Shown here: positions 4,396 to 12,149 of the stretch, piece after piece
Layout: each line of letters opens with the position of its first letter
Position numbering within the stretch: the stretch's first letter is position 1
Source: Clostridia bacterium
GTDB lineage: Bacteria; Bacillota; Clostridia; Oscillospirales; Acutalibacteraceae
Reading direction: 5' to 3'
Assembly (NCBI GenBank): GCA_017631705.1
Contig: JAGBSU010000225.1
Coordinates: 1-13,112, forward strand
Length of the DNA stretch: 13,112 nt
The notes under the pieces: model-generated
Told to the model about the DNA's origin: nothing
Database searches by the model: none
What the model saw: the letters and a program-made list of their open reading frames with translations, nothing else
Made by a program: the position numbers and the translations under genes

Positions 4396-6582
4396 TTAGT
4401 CTTCGCGGCGGTTGTCGCGGCGGCGGAAGCCACCTTGACGGGAAGCCGGACGAGCAGGTTCAGCAGCCGGAGCTTCCGGTTCTAAACCGTCTACTTGAAT
4501 CAAAGCATCGCGGCGGGAAAGGTTGATACGACCTTGTTCGTCGATTTCCACGACCTTGACAAGGATTTCATCACCGATGGTGACGATATCTTCCACTTTT
4601 TCCACGCGTTTGACATCTAATTTGCTGATGTGAACCAAGCCCTCTTTGCCGGGGGCGATTTCCACAAACGCACCGAACGCCATCAAGCGGGTAACGCGAC
4701 CTTTGTAGATGGCACCGACTTCCGGATCCTTGGCGATGGTTTCAATCACAGCCAAAGCACGTTTGGCATTTTCGGTGTTGATAGCCGAAATGAATACCGT
4801 ACCGTCTTCTTCAATGCTGATATCGCAAGCACAATCGGCTTGGATTTTTTGAATGACAGAACCGCCTTTACCGATGACGTCACGAATCTTATCTACGTCG
4901 ATTTTGGTGGAAATCATTTTGGGAGCGTAGGGAGATAATTCCTCGCGTACTGCCGGAATGGCTTTGAGCATGATTTCATCCAAGATATACAAGCGAGCTT
5001 TGTAGGTCTTGTCTAACGCTTCACGAATGATAGCGGGGGTCAAGCCGTGTACTTTAAGGTCCATTTGGATAGCGGTGATACCTTTGTGCGTACCGCCGAC
5101 TTTAAAGTCCATATCGCCGAAGAAGTCTTCCAAGCCTTGGATATCCACCATGGTCATGAAACGATCACCTTCGGAAACAAGACCGCAGGAGATACCGGCA
5201 ACCGGAGCTTTAATCGGTACACCGGCAGCCATGAGGGCCAACGTGGAACCGCAAATGGAAGCTTGCGAGGTGGAACCGTTGGAAGAAAGCACTTCCGACA
5301 CTAAACGCATGGTGTAGGGGAAGTCTTCGCGGGAGGGAAGTACCGGTACCAAAGCACGCTCTGCCAACGCACCGTGACCGATTTCACGACGGCCGGGGCC
5401 GCGAGACGGTTTAGTTTCGCCCACCGAGTAGGAGGGGAAGTTGTAGTGGTGCATATAGCGTTTTTCGGTTTCGTCGTCTAAACCGTCTAACAATTGAGCA
5501 TCGTCGGCAGAACCGAGAGTCACGGTGGTCAACACTTGGGTTTGACCGCGAGTGAACATACCGGAACCGTGTACGCGGGGCAACAAGTCTACTTCGGCAG
5601 CCAAGGGGCGAATTTCATTAATGCCACGGCCGTCTACACGTTTGCCGTCGTCTAACAGCCAGCGACGCACCACGTATTTTTGCAATTTGTACAAGCATTC
5701 ATCGATTTTGGCAACATCGTCGGGATATTGCTCGTCAAACTTAGCGTGAACAGCATCGTAAACCGGAATCAAACGTTCGTCGCGAACCAATTTGTCGTCG
5801 GTATCCAAAGCGGCACGAACGTCTTCAATAGCGAAGTCTTTAATAGCTTCGTACATAACCGGATCGGGATCATTGGAAGTGAAGGCAAATTTTTCTTTGC
5901 CGATTTCGGCTTGGATGCCTTTGATGAATTCCACGATTTGTTGGTTGGCAGCGTGGCCGGCCATGATACCATCAAACATGGTATCGTTGTCGATTTCATT
6001 GGCACCGGCTTCAATCATAGCGACCAAATCGGCCGTGGAAGCCACGGTGACGTGCATTTCGGATTTTTTCTCTTGTTCAGCGGTCGGGTTGATGACGTAT
6101 TCACCGTCGACTAAGCCGACAACCACACCGGAAATCGGGCCGTCCCACGGAATATCCGAAATGGAAATCGCGATAGAAGCACCGATCATAGCCGTCGTTT
6201 CGGGCGGGCAATCCGGGTCAACCGACATGACGGTACAAACGATAGACACGTCGTTGCGCATGTCTTTGGGGAACAAGGGACGAATCGGACGGTCAATCAC
6301 ACGAGAAGTCAAGATGGCTTTTTCGGTGGGGCGACCTTCGCGGCGTTGGAACGAGCCGGGAATGTGACCGACAGCGTACAATTTTTCTTCATAGTCCACG
6401 GAAAGCGGGAAGAAATCCACACCATCACGCGGTTTGGGAGAGGCGGTAACGTTACACAAAATCGAAGTGTCGCCGTAACGCACCATGCACGAGCCGTTAG
6501 ACAGTTGTGCCATTTTGCCGGTTTCCACTTTCAGCGGTCTGCCTGCTAAAGTGGTTTCGAATACACGATAGTTTTCAAACAT
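4396..6582 (-). CDS. pnp: Polyribonucleotide nucleotidyltransferase (PNPase)
   Basis: Phosphorolytic 3'-5' exoribonuclease in RNA turnover, a homotrimer in the cytosol. 728 residues, near the usual 700-730. Domains in order: first RNase PH-like domain (about 1-210) with GRPTEKAILTSRVIDRPIRP (83-102); all-helical linker (about 230-310); second, catalytic RNase PH domain (about 312-540) with FTRGQTQVL (343-351), PGRREIGHG (396-404), SSNGSTSQAS (433-442) and EDFFGDMDFKVGG (485-497), where D486 and D492 match the E. coli catalytic Asp residues; KH domain with IGKGG (570-574); S1 domain (about 624-694, YKGRVTRLMAFGAFVE). The tail from 700 is acidic then Arg-rich. Start ATG 6582 with GGAGG 7 nt upstream; an in-frame ATG at 6612 would put the ribosome binding site inside the gene. 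It follows rpsO, the common bacterial order, after a 191-nt structured spacer. Confidence 0.98.
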   Translation of the reverse strand: MFENYRVFETTLAGRPLKVETGKMAQLSNGSCMVRYGDTSILCNVTASPKPRDGVDFFPLSVDYEEKLYAVGHIPGSFQRREGRPTEKAILTSRVIDRPIRPLFPKDMRNDVSIVCTVMSVDPDCPPETTAMIGASIAISISDIPWDGPISGVVVGLVDGEYVINPTAEQEKKSEMHVTVASTADLVAMIEAGANEIDNDTMFDGIMAGHAANQQIVEFIKGIQAEIGKEKFAFTSNDPDPVMYEAIKDFAIEDVRAALDTDDKLVRDERLIPVYDAVHAKFDEQYPDDVAKIDECLYKLQKYVVRRWLLDDGKRVDGRGINEIRPLAAEVDLLPRVHGSGMFTRGQTQVLTTVTLGSADDAQLLDGLDDETEKRYMHHYNFPSYSVGETKPSRGPGRREIGHGALAERALVPVLPSREDFPYTMRLVSEVLSSNGSTSQASICGSTLALMAAGVPIKAPVAGISCGLVSEGDRFMTMVDIQGLEDFFGDMDFKVGGTHKGITAIQMDLKVHGLTPAIIREALDKTYKARLYILDEIMLKAIPAVREELSPYAPKMISTKIDVDKIRDVIGKGGSVIQKIQADCACDISIEEDGTVFISAINTENAKRALAVIETIAKDPEVGAIYKGRVTRLMAFGAFVEIAPGKEGLVHISKLDVKRVEKVEDIVTIGDEILVKVVEIDEQGRINLSRRDALIQVDGLEPEAPAAEPARPASRQGGFRRRDNRRED

Positions 6583-6614
6583 GATAAATCCTCCGTTTGT
6601 AATATATTTCAAAA

Positions 6615-6709
6615 ACGGTATTTGATAGGATTTTTAGCAATAAAACCGAAGTTCTCACGAACGGAAAACCCCCGTTTCACTGCTAAAAAACCGCTATCCG
6701 AAACACCGT
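6615..6709 (-). promoter_or_regulatory. Long imperfect stem-loop in the pnp leader
   Basis: On minus, three stacked segments pair: ACGGTGTTT (6701-6709) with AAATACCGT (6615-6623), including one G-U; GATAG (6694-6698) with CTATC (6624-6628); TTTTTAGCA (6681-6689) with TGCTAAAAA (6631-6639). Small bulges (CG; CGGT opposite TC) separate them. The 41-nt apical part holds GTTC-GTGA-GAAC, a GNRA-type mini hairpin (6651-6662). The stem ends 20 nt before the pnp ribosome binding site. In E. coli a long leader duplex is cut by RNase III and PNPase then degrades the product to repress its own mRNA; the position and form here suit the same control, but this is inference. Confidence 0.6.
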
Positions 6710-6733
6710 AGTTGACAGGGTGAAAATGCAGGT

Positions 6734-6765
6734 TGAGGCAGGAGAGCACCGGCTCGCCTGCCTCA
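6734..6765 (-). other. Strong GC-rich hairpin just after rpsO
   Basis: On minus, 8 nt after the rpsO stop: TGAGGCAGG pairs perfectly with CCTGCCTCA (9 bp), then one C-T mismatch, GAGC/GCTC, and loop CGGT. No T run follows directly (TTTT only 7 nt later), so it is not a clear terminator. It may protect the rpsO 3' end, attenuate, or be a processing site between rpsO and pnp. Confidence 0.65.
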
Positions 6766-6773
6766 TTTCCCAA

Positions 6774-7037
6774 TTATTTACGAATACCTAACTTCTCAAT
6801 AATTGCACGGTAACGCGTGATGTCCTTCTTCATCAAGTAGTTAAGAAGGTTGCGGCGATGACCGACCATTTTGAGCAAACCGCGACGGGAATGATGGTCT
6901 TTTTGATGCACTTTTAAGTGCTCTGTTAAGTCATTGATCCGACGGGTTAAGACGGCGATTTGAACTTCGGGAGAACCCGTGTCGCCTTCGTGAGTGGCAT
7001 ACGTTTGCATGATTTGAGTTTTTTCTTGTGCTAACAT
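6774..7037 (-). CDS. rpsO: 30S ribosomal protein S15
   Basis: Primary 16S rRNA-binding protein of the small subunit; binds the central domain three-way junction and nucleates platform assembly. 87 residues, close to the standard 88-89. Conserved motifs: DTGSPEVQIA (19-28), LTEHLKVHQKDHHSRRGLL (37-55), with the RNA-contacting HKDHHSR-type region, and GHRRNLLNYL (59-68). Start ATG 7037 with AGAGGTG about 7 nt upstream; the frame is open further back to 7160, but that stretch is leader. It has its own promoter (7151-7179) and is followed by pnp in the same direction. Confidence 0.98.
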   Translation of the reverse strand: MLAQEKTQIMQTYATHEGDTGSPEVQIAVLTRRINDLTEHLKVHQKDHHSRRGLLKMVGHRRNLLNYLMKKDITRYRAIIEKLGIRK

Positions 7038-7144
7038 ACTAAAACACCTCTTTTTAATATTCCGCAAATCCAGAAAGGGAACCGGTGCTTCCCCGTTGGG
7101 GCATACTCCGCAATCCGGATAAGGGTGGCGCAATTTTTGTGCGC
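7038..7144 (-). promoter_or_regulatory. Foldable rpsO leader, candidate S15 autoregulatory RNA
   Basis: About 107 nt from the predicted transcription start to the ATG. Pairs seen on minus: GCGCA/TGCGC (7140-7144 with 7128-7132) right at the 5' end; ATCCGGA (7114-7120) with TCTGGAT (7068-7074), 7 pairs with one G-U; and inside it CCCC-AAC-GGGG (7091-7101), competing with GGGAA/TTCCC. S15 represses its own mRNA through several unrelated leader folds in different bacteria, so a leader structure is expected, but I cannot show that this one binds S15. A near-duplicate GGATTGCGGA / GGATTTGCGGA is also present. Confidence 0.4.
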
Positions 7145-7150
7145 TGCAAT

Positions 7151-7179
7151 AGTATAGCACAATCTTTCACAATTGTAAA
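7151..7179 (-). promoter_or_regulatory. Strong sigma-A promoter of rpsO-pnp
   Basis: -35 TTTACA (7174-7179), 17-nt spacer, -10 TATACT (7151-7156) on minus. It sits 16 bp beyond the stop of the upstream DUF4340 gene, with no hairpin between, so rpsO is probably transcribed from both this promoter and read-through. Confidence 0.75.
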
Positions 7180-7195
7180 GCGAAATTTTAAAAAT

Positions 7196-8725
7196 TTACG
7201 GATTAACGATTTCGCCTTGCACATAACGACGATAGTTGGATACAAACAAATTCACATTTTTCGAGTCCACCAAATAGATTTCTCCCGTGTCGTGAAGAGC
7301 GATACACTTTCCTGCCGAATAGGAATACAGACTGATGGTGGAGGTTTTTTCCGTTTTATCCAACGGCCTGATGGTGAATGTGAGTAACGGTTCACCGGTC
7401 GGTTTTTTGTCGATAGAGCCGGAACGGTAGATGCTGATGAGCCAAGAATAGAGTGTGCGGAAACTCGTTGTGTCGTACTGTTTCCCACCGGCTGTGACGG
7501 TGAGTTTCTTTTCAACACTTTCCGCATCGGCATCGTGTGCAAAATGGAAATTGTGTGTTTTGCCGTCCACGGTAATATCCATACCTTCTAAATTATAAAT
7601 GTATTGGAAGAATAACATTGTGTCGGCAACATCGTCGTATTGCAGTTCTGCCCACGGCACGGCTTCGGGGGTGACGATGTAGACAATGGGAGTGACCTCG
7701 TCTTCAACAATGGAAAGGGCATAATAGTTGCCGTCTTCGGTTTTGTTGCCCAATAGCAAGGTGTTTTCAAAAGCATTGTGGAAGGAAACCGTGGTTTTTT
7801 TATCGTCACCAACGCCGGTTGTTGTGCTTCGTTGAATAGCAAGCTCCACATTGCAACGGGAATATGGCTTGGCAAGACCGTATTTTTCCAAATCTGCTAC
7901 CGATGGAAAAAGCTTAACAATATCGGTGGCGGTGGCAGCAGAAAAGGTGGCAAGACTGATAAGCGGCGAGGTGTCGTTGACTGCATGAAAATAAGGCTCT
8001 GAGATATAAAATCCTGAAAGAATTAAATTATCGTCGCCTACATTTTGGCGGCCGTTATTGTGAAGAACAATGGCGTTTTTGCGAATCGTGCCGCCTAAAG
8101 AAACGGTTTTAATGGCCACTTGGTCGTCCTCCTTTTCTGCTTCGGGCAGAGTGAAAAGCGTATGTGACAGATAGGAAGTGGACTTTGCTGTTATTTTTTC
8201 TACAAAAGCCGAATCGACCAAATAAATGGTTTGGGAGTCCTTTTCGCGCAGATAATATTCCTCACCATTCGGAGAAAGGTTACCGATTTCAAAAGCGTAG
8301 GTGGATTTGTCGGAATAGGTGACGCTAATAGCCGCAAGGCACCCTTTTGCGGTAGAAAAACCGAAATCGGTCAAGTTATCGGCTGTGTCTGTCACTTTTT
8401 TCGAGGCGGTGACAGATAAAAGGGTTTCACCTAATTCGTTGAGTGTGTACAAATTGAGGGGAAGAGCCTCGTAGCCTTCCACATACAACACGTTGTCCTG
8501 GGTGGACAGCACTTTAAAGGATTCGTTTTGGAATTTTAATTCAGCAGAAACAACCGAGACAGTTTTGTCTACGGTTTTATCTAACAGCACTACTGAGGTG
8601 TCTGTCGACTCATTGCTACCATTCGAAGGTTTTTCGGGAAGCAGGAACAGCAGGGCCAGCAAAATGCCAGCCAATGCTACCAAGGCGACAGCGGATAACA
8701 GCAGGGTGCGTGAACGCTTACTCAT
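7196..8725 (-). CDS. DUF4340-type membrane-anchored protein of Gld-like ABC cluster
   Basis: 509 residues. The N-terminus is a short basic stretch (MSKRSR) and one hydrophobic helix (7-31), followed by a long, mostly polar, Ser/Thr- and Asp-rich region expected outside the membrane. The pattern of repeated beta-type segments (for example the ELKFQNESFKV, AISVTYSDKSTYAFEIG and YYLREKDSQTIYLVDSAFVEK regions) fits DUF4340 proteins, which commonly follow gldG-like genes. Biochemical function is not known. The YLREKDSQTIYLVD and LHDTGEIYLVDSKNVNLFV segments look like an internally repeated unit. Start ATG 8725 with GGAGG 5 nt upstream; ATGA overlaps the stop of the GldG-like gene, and its ribosome binding site lies within that gene's last codons, indicating coupled translation. 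It is the last gene of the operon, with no terminator after it. Confidence 0.75.
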   Translation of the reverse strand: MSKRSRTLLLSAVALVALAGILLALLFLLPEKPSNGSNESTDTSVVLLDKTVDKTVSVVSAELKFQNESFKVLSTQDNVLYVEGYEALPLNLYTLNELGETLLSVTASKKVTDTADNLTDFGFSTAKGCLAAISVTYSDKSTYAFEIGNLSPNGEEYYLREKDSQTIYLVDSAFVEKITAKSTSYLSHTLFTLPEAEKEDDQVAIKTVSLGGTIRKNAIVLHNNGRQNVGDDNLILSGFYISEPYFHAVNDTSPLISLATFSAATATDIVKLFPSVADLEKYGLAKPYSRCNVELAIQRSTTTGVGDDKKTTVSFHNAFENTLLLGNKTEDGNYYALSIVEDEVTPIVYIVTPEAVPWAELQYDDVADTMLFFQYIYNLEGMDITVDGKTHNFHFAHDADAESVEKKLTVTAGGKQYDTTSFRTLYSWLISIYRSGSIDKKPTGEPLLTFTIRPLDKTEKTSTISLYSYSAGKCIALHDTGEIYLVDSKNVNLFVSNYRRYVQGEIVNP

Positions 8726-10305
8726 AAATGCCTCCTTTTAAAGAAGGTGACCAAGCAAGCCACAATCAACACAAGCGGAATGCCGACTGTGAAAACACCG
8801 AGACCGAGAGTAACAGCGGTCAAGGACGAGAAGGTAACGGTTTTGGACACTAAGTTTTTGCCGGAAATCATCACCGTGTCACCCAAACTACACACATTCC
8901 GTATCGGCTCAATGACCAAGCCCTCATTTTCATAGTTTTCATATTGTGCGGCAGCGGCTTGCAGAGCGTATTGATAACTACCGCTGACAACGACGTAGGT
9001 GTTTGTGGTGACATTGTCTACCGTTTTGATTTCGCGAGCGTATGCCATACCGACAATCGGGTATTCTTGAGCTTTTTCTTTGACGATATCTTCTTCGGAT
9101 TCGGCTTCGGCTAAATTGGCCAGACTTACCAAACGACTGCTTTCGGGGAAGGTGACTAATTTGTGGTTTGTCACCAATTCCTTTTCGTCGTCGTCGGTGA
9201 GCGCTGTCTTCAGTTGTAGGGTAAACGGCATCAAAACAGACTTATCAATGGTTTCTAAGGTAAGGTCGGTTTTTTCTACCGTGGTAATCGGAAAATACGG
9301 ATAACTGCCGTACATATCCATGGGATATTTGTTGGAGTCGGTTTCCATGATAATTTTATCGGTGACGGTGATACCGTAATCTACCGATAAGAATTCATAC
9401 AAGTTGGGGCAAGTGCCGGCATAGTTACAAAACACAAACAAATGACGGTCCATTTTGCCATTGTTGTTCAGCCACGTACGTAAGCGGGTAATTTCATCTT
9501 GCGTATAGTCTTTTGTGGGTGCGGTAATTACCAAAGCACCGGCGTTGTCGGCGATTTTTTGTGCCGAAGCAAAGTTGACGGTTTCGGTGAAATAGCCGTT
9601 CATTTCGTACATTTTTTTCAACGCTTCAATGGTTTGCTCGTCCTCGCCGTGACCGGTAAGGAACGACAAAGTGATGCTTTTTTCACCGCAAATCGCATTG
9701 ATGTTGGTAGCTAATTTCTGTTCGACCAACGATTGAACGTTGGGGTCGCCGTAAGCGTTGAACTCTTCAAAAACCAAATCATTTAAGTTGATGACGCGAT
9801 GTTTAGTTCCCCGGCGGAACAATATATCACCGGTAGAAACACCGTATTTTTCATAGGTTTTCGCCAAAGCGGGATTGGCTTCCAAATCCACATACTCCGT
9901 TTTCACCTTTCCGTTGGTGACGGCATCGTATTCTTTGGTAAAATGATAAAATTGGCGAAGAATCGTATCGTATTCTTCCGAACCGGTGTTGGGAGAAGAA
10001 AACACGGATTCTTGTGAAAAGGCGGTGATGGTGACCGCATCCGGAATTTTTTCGGCAACCTCCAAACTGTCTTCTGAAAGAGAGAAGGTTTTATCCGGTG
10101 TCAAATCAAGTGACCACGGGAAACGGTCGGACAGAATGTTGAAAATGACATTTAGCAAAAGGATAGCTGCCACTACAACTACGGTAAACACCGTGGCTGA
10201 GGCTCCGAGACGCAACTTGCGGTTGGATTTCCAACTGTTTTTAAGAGTGACTTTCGAAGTGGTTTGGGTTTCAGAAACCGCCTTGTTTTTGTTAAATAGT
10301 TTCAT
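8722..10305 (-). CDS. GldG-like auxiliary protein of ABC transporter
   Basis: 527 residues. Two hydrophobic helices, near 34-57 and near 497-519, enclose a large domain expected outside the cell; the C-terminus is FFKRRHL. The body resembles the GldG/ABC-auxiliary family: DRFPWSLDLTPDKTFSLSED (60-79) just after the first helix is the usual opening, and FLTGHGEDE (215-223) is the typical internal motif. In Flavobacterium, GldG works with GldF and GldA in a putative ABC transporter needed for gliding; in Clostridia the role is unknown and gliding is not implied. Start ATG 10305 with GGAGG 10 nt upstream, a slightly long spacing; an ATG at 10332 would overlap the permease end and lies before the ribosome binding site. 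It lies 17 nt after the permease stop and overlaps the DUF4340 start by ATGA. Confidence 0.82.
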   Translation of the reverse strand: MKLFNKNKAVSETQTTSKVTLKNSWKSNRKLRLGASATVFTVVVVAAILLLNVIFNILSDRFPWSLDLTPDKTFSLSEDSLEVAEKIPDAVTITAFSQESVFSSPNTGSEEYDTILRQFYHFTKEYDAVTNGKVKTEYVDLEANPALAKTYEKYGVSTGDILFRRGTKHRVINLNDLVFEEFNAYGDPNVQSLVEQKLATNINAICGEKSITLSFLTGHGEDEQTIEALKKMYEMNGYFTETVNFASAQKIADNAGALVITAPTKDYTQDEITRLRTWLNNNGKMDRHLFVFCNYAGTCPNLYEFLSVDYGITVTDKIIMETDSNKYPMDMYGSYPYFPITTVEKTDLTLETIDKSVLMPFTLQLKTALTDDDEKELVTNHKLVTFPESSRLVSLANLAEAESEEDIVKEKAQEYPIVGMAYAREIKTVDNVTTNTYVVVSGSYQYALQAAAAQYENYENEGLVIEPIRNVCSLGDTVMISGKNLVSKTVTFSSLTAVTLGLGVFTVGIPLVLIVACLVTFFKRRHL

Positions 10306-10322
10306 GTGAGTGATACCTCCCC

Positions 10323-11033
10323 TCAATTCCATCTCTTACGGTCCAGCACGCGAACGGTCAAGAACAAGAAAAGAGCTTGCATGCTGAGGAAAAAGATAAT
10401 ATCGTCGTATTGGATGATACCGGTAGTGAAATTGGCATAGCGCTTGTATACTGACAAAAACTCGACAACGGATTGCATAAAGGCGCTGCCCGAAAACAGC
10501 GAACCTAAGCTATCGATCATCAGCAGAGCAAAAGAAGCCAAGAAGGTACCCAGTGCGGCGATGAATTGGCTTTCGGTCAGGCAGGAAATAAACAAGCCGA
10601 TAGCGATGACCATATCACCGAGTAATAATAAGCCAAAGAAGTTGCCGAATACCAACATCCAATCGGGGTTCACTTGCAAGGCAATGATAAAGGCAAACAC
10701 CAAGGTGATGGAGATGCCAATGATAAACAGAAGTACAGCCGCCGCAAATTTCCCCAACACAATACCGGTTAAGCCCACGGGGGCGGTCAGCAGTGCTTGG
10801 TCGGTTTTTTGGCGTTTATCGTCGCTCATTAACCGCATGGTTAAAATCGGGAAAACCAATAACAGCATGAAAGATAGCACCGAACTGAACAGATACGATA
10901 GGTCAGCCATGCCGCCGGCAAGGTTATATTGGAAAAAGTAAAATCCGCTTAATCCGAAAATCAAAGCCAATACTACATACCCTATCGGGGAGGTAAAATA
11001 GGTCTTAAATTCTCGCTTGAAAACAGCACTCAT
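10323..11033 (-). CDS. ABC-2 type permease, GldF-like
   Basis: Membrane-spanning subunit of an ABC transporter, 236 residues. About six hydrophobic helices: near 17-36, 49-67, 95-118, 129-150, 156-175 and 211-229. The family start VFKREFKTYFTSPIGYV and the cytosolic loop MRLMSDDKRQKTDQALLTAPV (66-86) are typical for GldF-like permeases, the loop being the region that meets the ATPase. Start ATG 11033 overlaps the ATPase stop as ATGA; GGAGG lies 9 nt upstream inside the ATPase gene, so translation is likely coupled. Substrate unknown. It should pair with the ATPase at 11030-11998 and the GldG-like protein. Confidence 0.88.
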   Translation of the reverse strand: MSAVFKREFKTYFTSPIGYVVLALIFGLSGFYFFQYNLAGGMADLSYLFSSVLSFMLLLVFPILTMRLMSDDKRQKTDQALLTAPVGLTGIVLGKFAAAVLLFIIGISITLVFAFIIALQVNPDWMLVFGNFFGLLLLGDMVIAIGLFISCLTESQFIAALGTFLASFALLMIDSLGSLFSGSAFMQSVVEFLSVYKRYANFTTGIIQYDDIIFFLSMQALFLFLTVRVLDRKRWN

Positions 11034-11998
11034 TTTTGTTTTCCTCCTTTACGGGTGGTTTGAGGCAGTTGCTCGCGTGTCAGCGCGATGAAGATATCCT
11101 CCAAGGACATTTCCATGGATTTTAAACCGAGAAGCGCGAAACCGGATTGTGATAAAGCGGCAAACAAAGCACGACGGAAATCACTGCCTTCTTCCGGTAC
11201 TAAGGCATATTCAAACACGCCGTTTTCTTTTTCGCCGAAGCAGGTGACAGAGGCAACGCCGTCGACGTGTGACAGAATATCGTATACGCGTTTTTCCTCA
11301 CCGGCAACACGCGTCAGTAAACGGCGGTCGGAAGAATAGTGAGCAGATAATGCCGAAGCGGTGTCGTCTGCTACAATTTTGCCGCCATTGATAATGACAA
11401 TGCGGTCACATACCGCTTCCACTTCCGGCAAAATATGCGACGAAAGAATCACCGTGTGGTGCTTGCCTAAATTTTTAATCAGGGTGCGCATTTCGATGAT
11501 TTGATTTGGATCCAAGCCGACGGTTGGTTCGTCCAAAATGAGCACCGGCGGATTGCCGATGAGGGCTTGTGCAAAGCCGACACGCTGGCGGTAACCTTTA
11601 GAAAGGTTTTTGATTAAGCGGTTGAACACATGCTCAATACGCATCAATTTGCAAATTTCAGCCAAATGCTTGGTACGGTTGAATTTGCACTTTTTCAAAT
11701 CGTAGACAAAGTTTAAATATTCCTTTACCGTCATATCCAAACAAAGCGGCGGTTGCTCCGGTAGATACCCGATGTTGGCTTTTGCCTCGTTCGGTTCTTC
11801 CAAAATGTCGTGTCCGTTGATTTTCACGATGCCCGAAGTCGAGGAAAGATAACCGGTTAAAATGTTCATCGTAGTGGATTTTCCGGCACCGTTCGGACCG
11901 AGAAAGCCTAAAATTTCGCCTTCTTCCACGCGGAAACTGATGTCGTCCACAGCGCAGAGAGAGCCATAACGCTTGGTGAGATTTTGCACTTCAATCAT
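11030..11998 (-). CDS. ABC transporter ATP-binding protein, GldA-like
   Basis: Cytosolic nucleotide-binding subunit powering the ABC-2 permease next to it; 322 residues. Walker A GPNGAGKST (34-42), Q-loop Q82 (YLPEQPP), signature LSKGY (132-136) in place of LSGGQ, Walker B VLILDEP (152-158) with the catalytic Glu, D-loop VGLDP (160-164) and H-loop H188 (SSHIL). All catalytic residues are present. The last hundred or so residues form a second domain typical of ATPases of the drug-export/Gld type. Start ATG 11998 with GGAGG 10 nt upstream; the frame opens earlier, to 12034, but that stretch contains the ribosome binding site. First gene of the four-gene operon; overlaps the permease by ATGA. 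Confidence 0.92.
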   Translation of the reverse strand: MIEVQNLTKRYGSLCAVDDISFRVEEGEILGFLGPNGAGKSTTMNILTGYLSSTSGIVKINGHDILEEPNEAKANIGYLPEQPPLCLDMTVKEYLNFVYDLKKCKFNRTKHLAEICKLMRIEHVFNRLIKNLSKGYRQRVGFAQALIGNPPVLILDEPTVGLDPNQIIEMRTLIKNLGKHHTVILSSHILPEVEAVCDRIVIINGGKIVADDTASALSAHYSSDRRLLTRVAGEEKRVYDILSHVDGVASVTCFGEKENGVFEYALVPEEGSDFRRALFAALSQSGFALLGLKSMEMSLEDIFIALTREQLPQTTRKGGKQK

Positions 11999-12149
11999 GC
12001 TGAAAGTTCCTCCTTTATCAAAACAGAATATCACAGTATGTATTTTATAAAAGTTTTGTGTTTTTTTTGTGTCTTTTTGTAAAACAACTTTTGTTTTGGA
12101 AAAGAATGTGGTACAATAGCACTAGTATGAAAAAAGGATGGATGTTACC
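11999..12149. other. AT-rich divergent intergenic region
   Basis: 151 bp between the ABC operon (minus) and ribF (plus). Very rich in A/T tracts (for example T9 near 12060). The plus side has the ribF extended -10. On minus several A/T hexamers (TATAAA near 12044-12049, TATTCT near 12026-12031) could serve the ABC operon, but none has a convincing -35, so I do not assign its promoter. Confidence 0.5.
12109..12117 (+). promoter_or_regulatory. Extended -10 promoter element of ribF
   Basis: TGGTACAAT fits the extended -10 consensus TGnTATAAT with one change. No good -35 is found 17 bp upstream (TTTTGT), which is usual for extended -10 promoters. Transcription would start near 12124, about 26 nt before the ATG. 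I saw no FMN riboswitch motif before ribF. Confidence 0.6.

Noticed and set aside
5792..6367. Plus-strand open frame of 191 codons opposite pnp
   Set aside because: Shadow of the highly conserved pnp sequence; low-complexity Ser/Ile-rich product with no recognisable domain.
12127..12149. Alternative ribF starts at ATG 12127, 12139 or 12142
   Set aside because: All are out of frame with the RibF domains; ATG 12150 is the first in-frame ATG.
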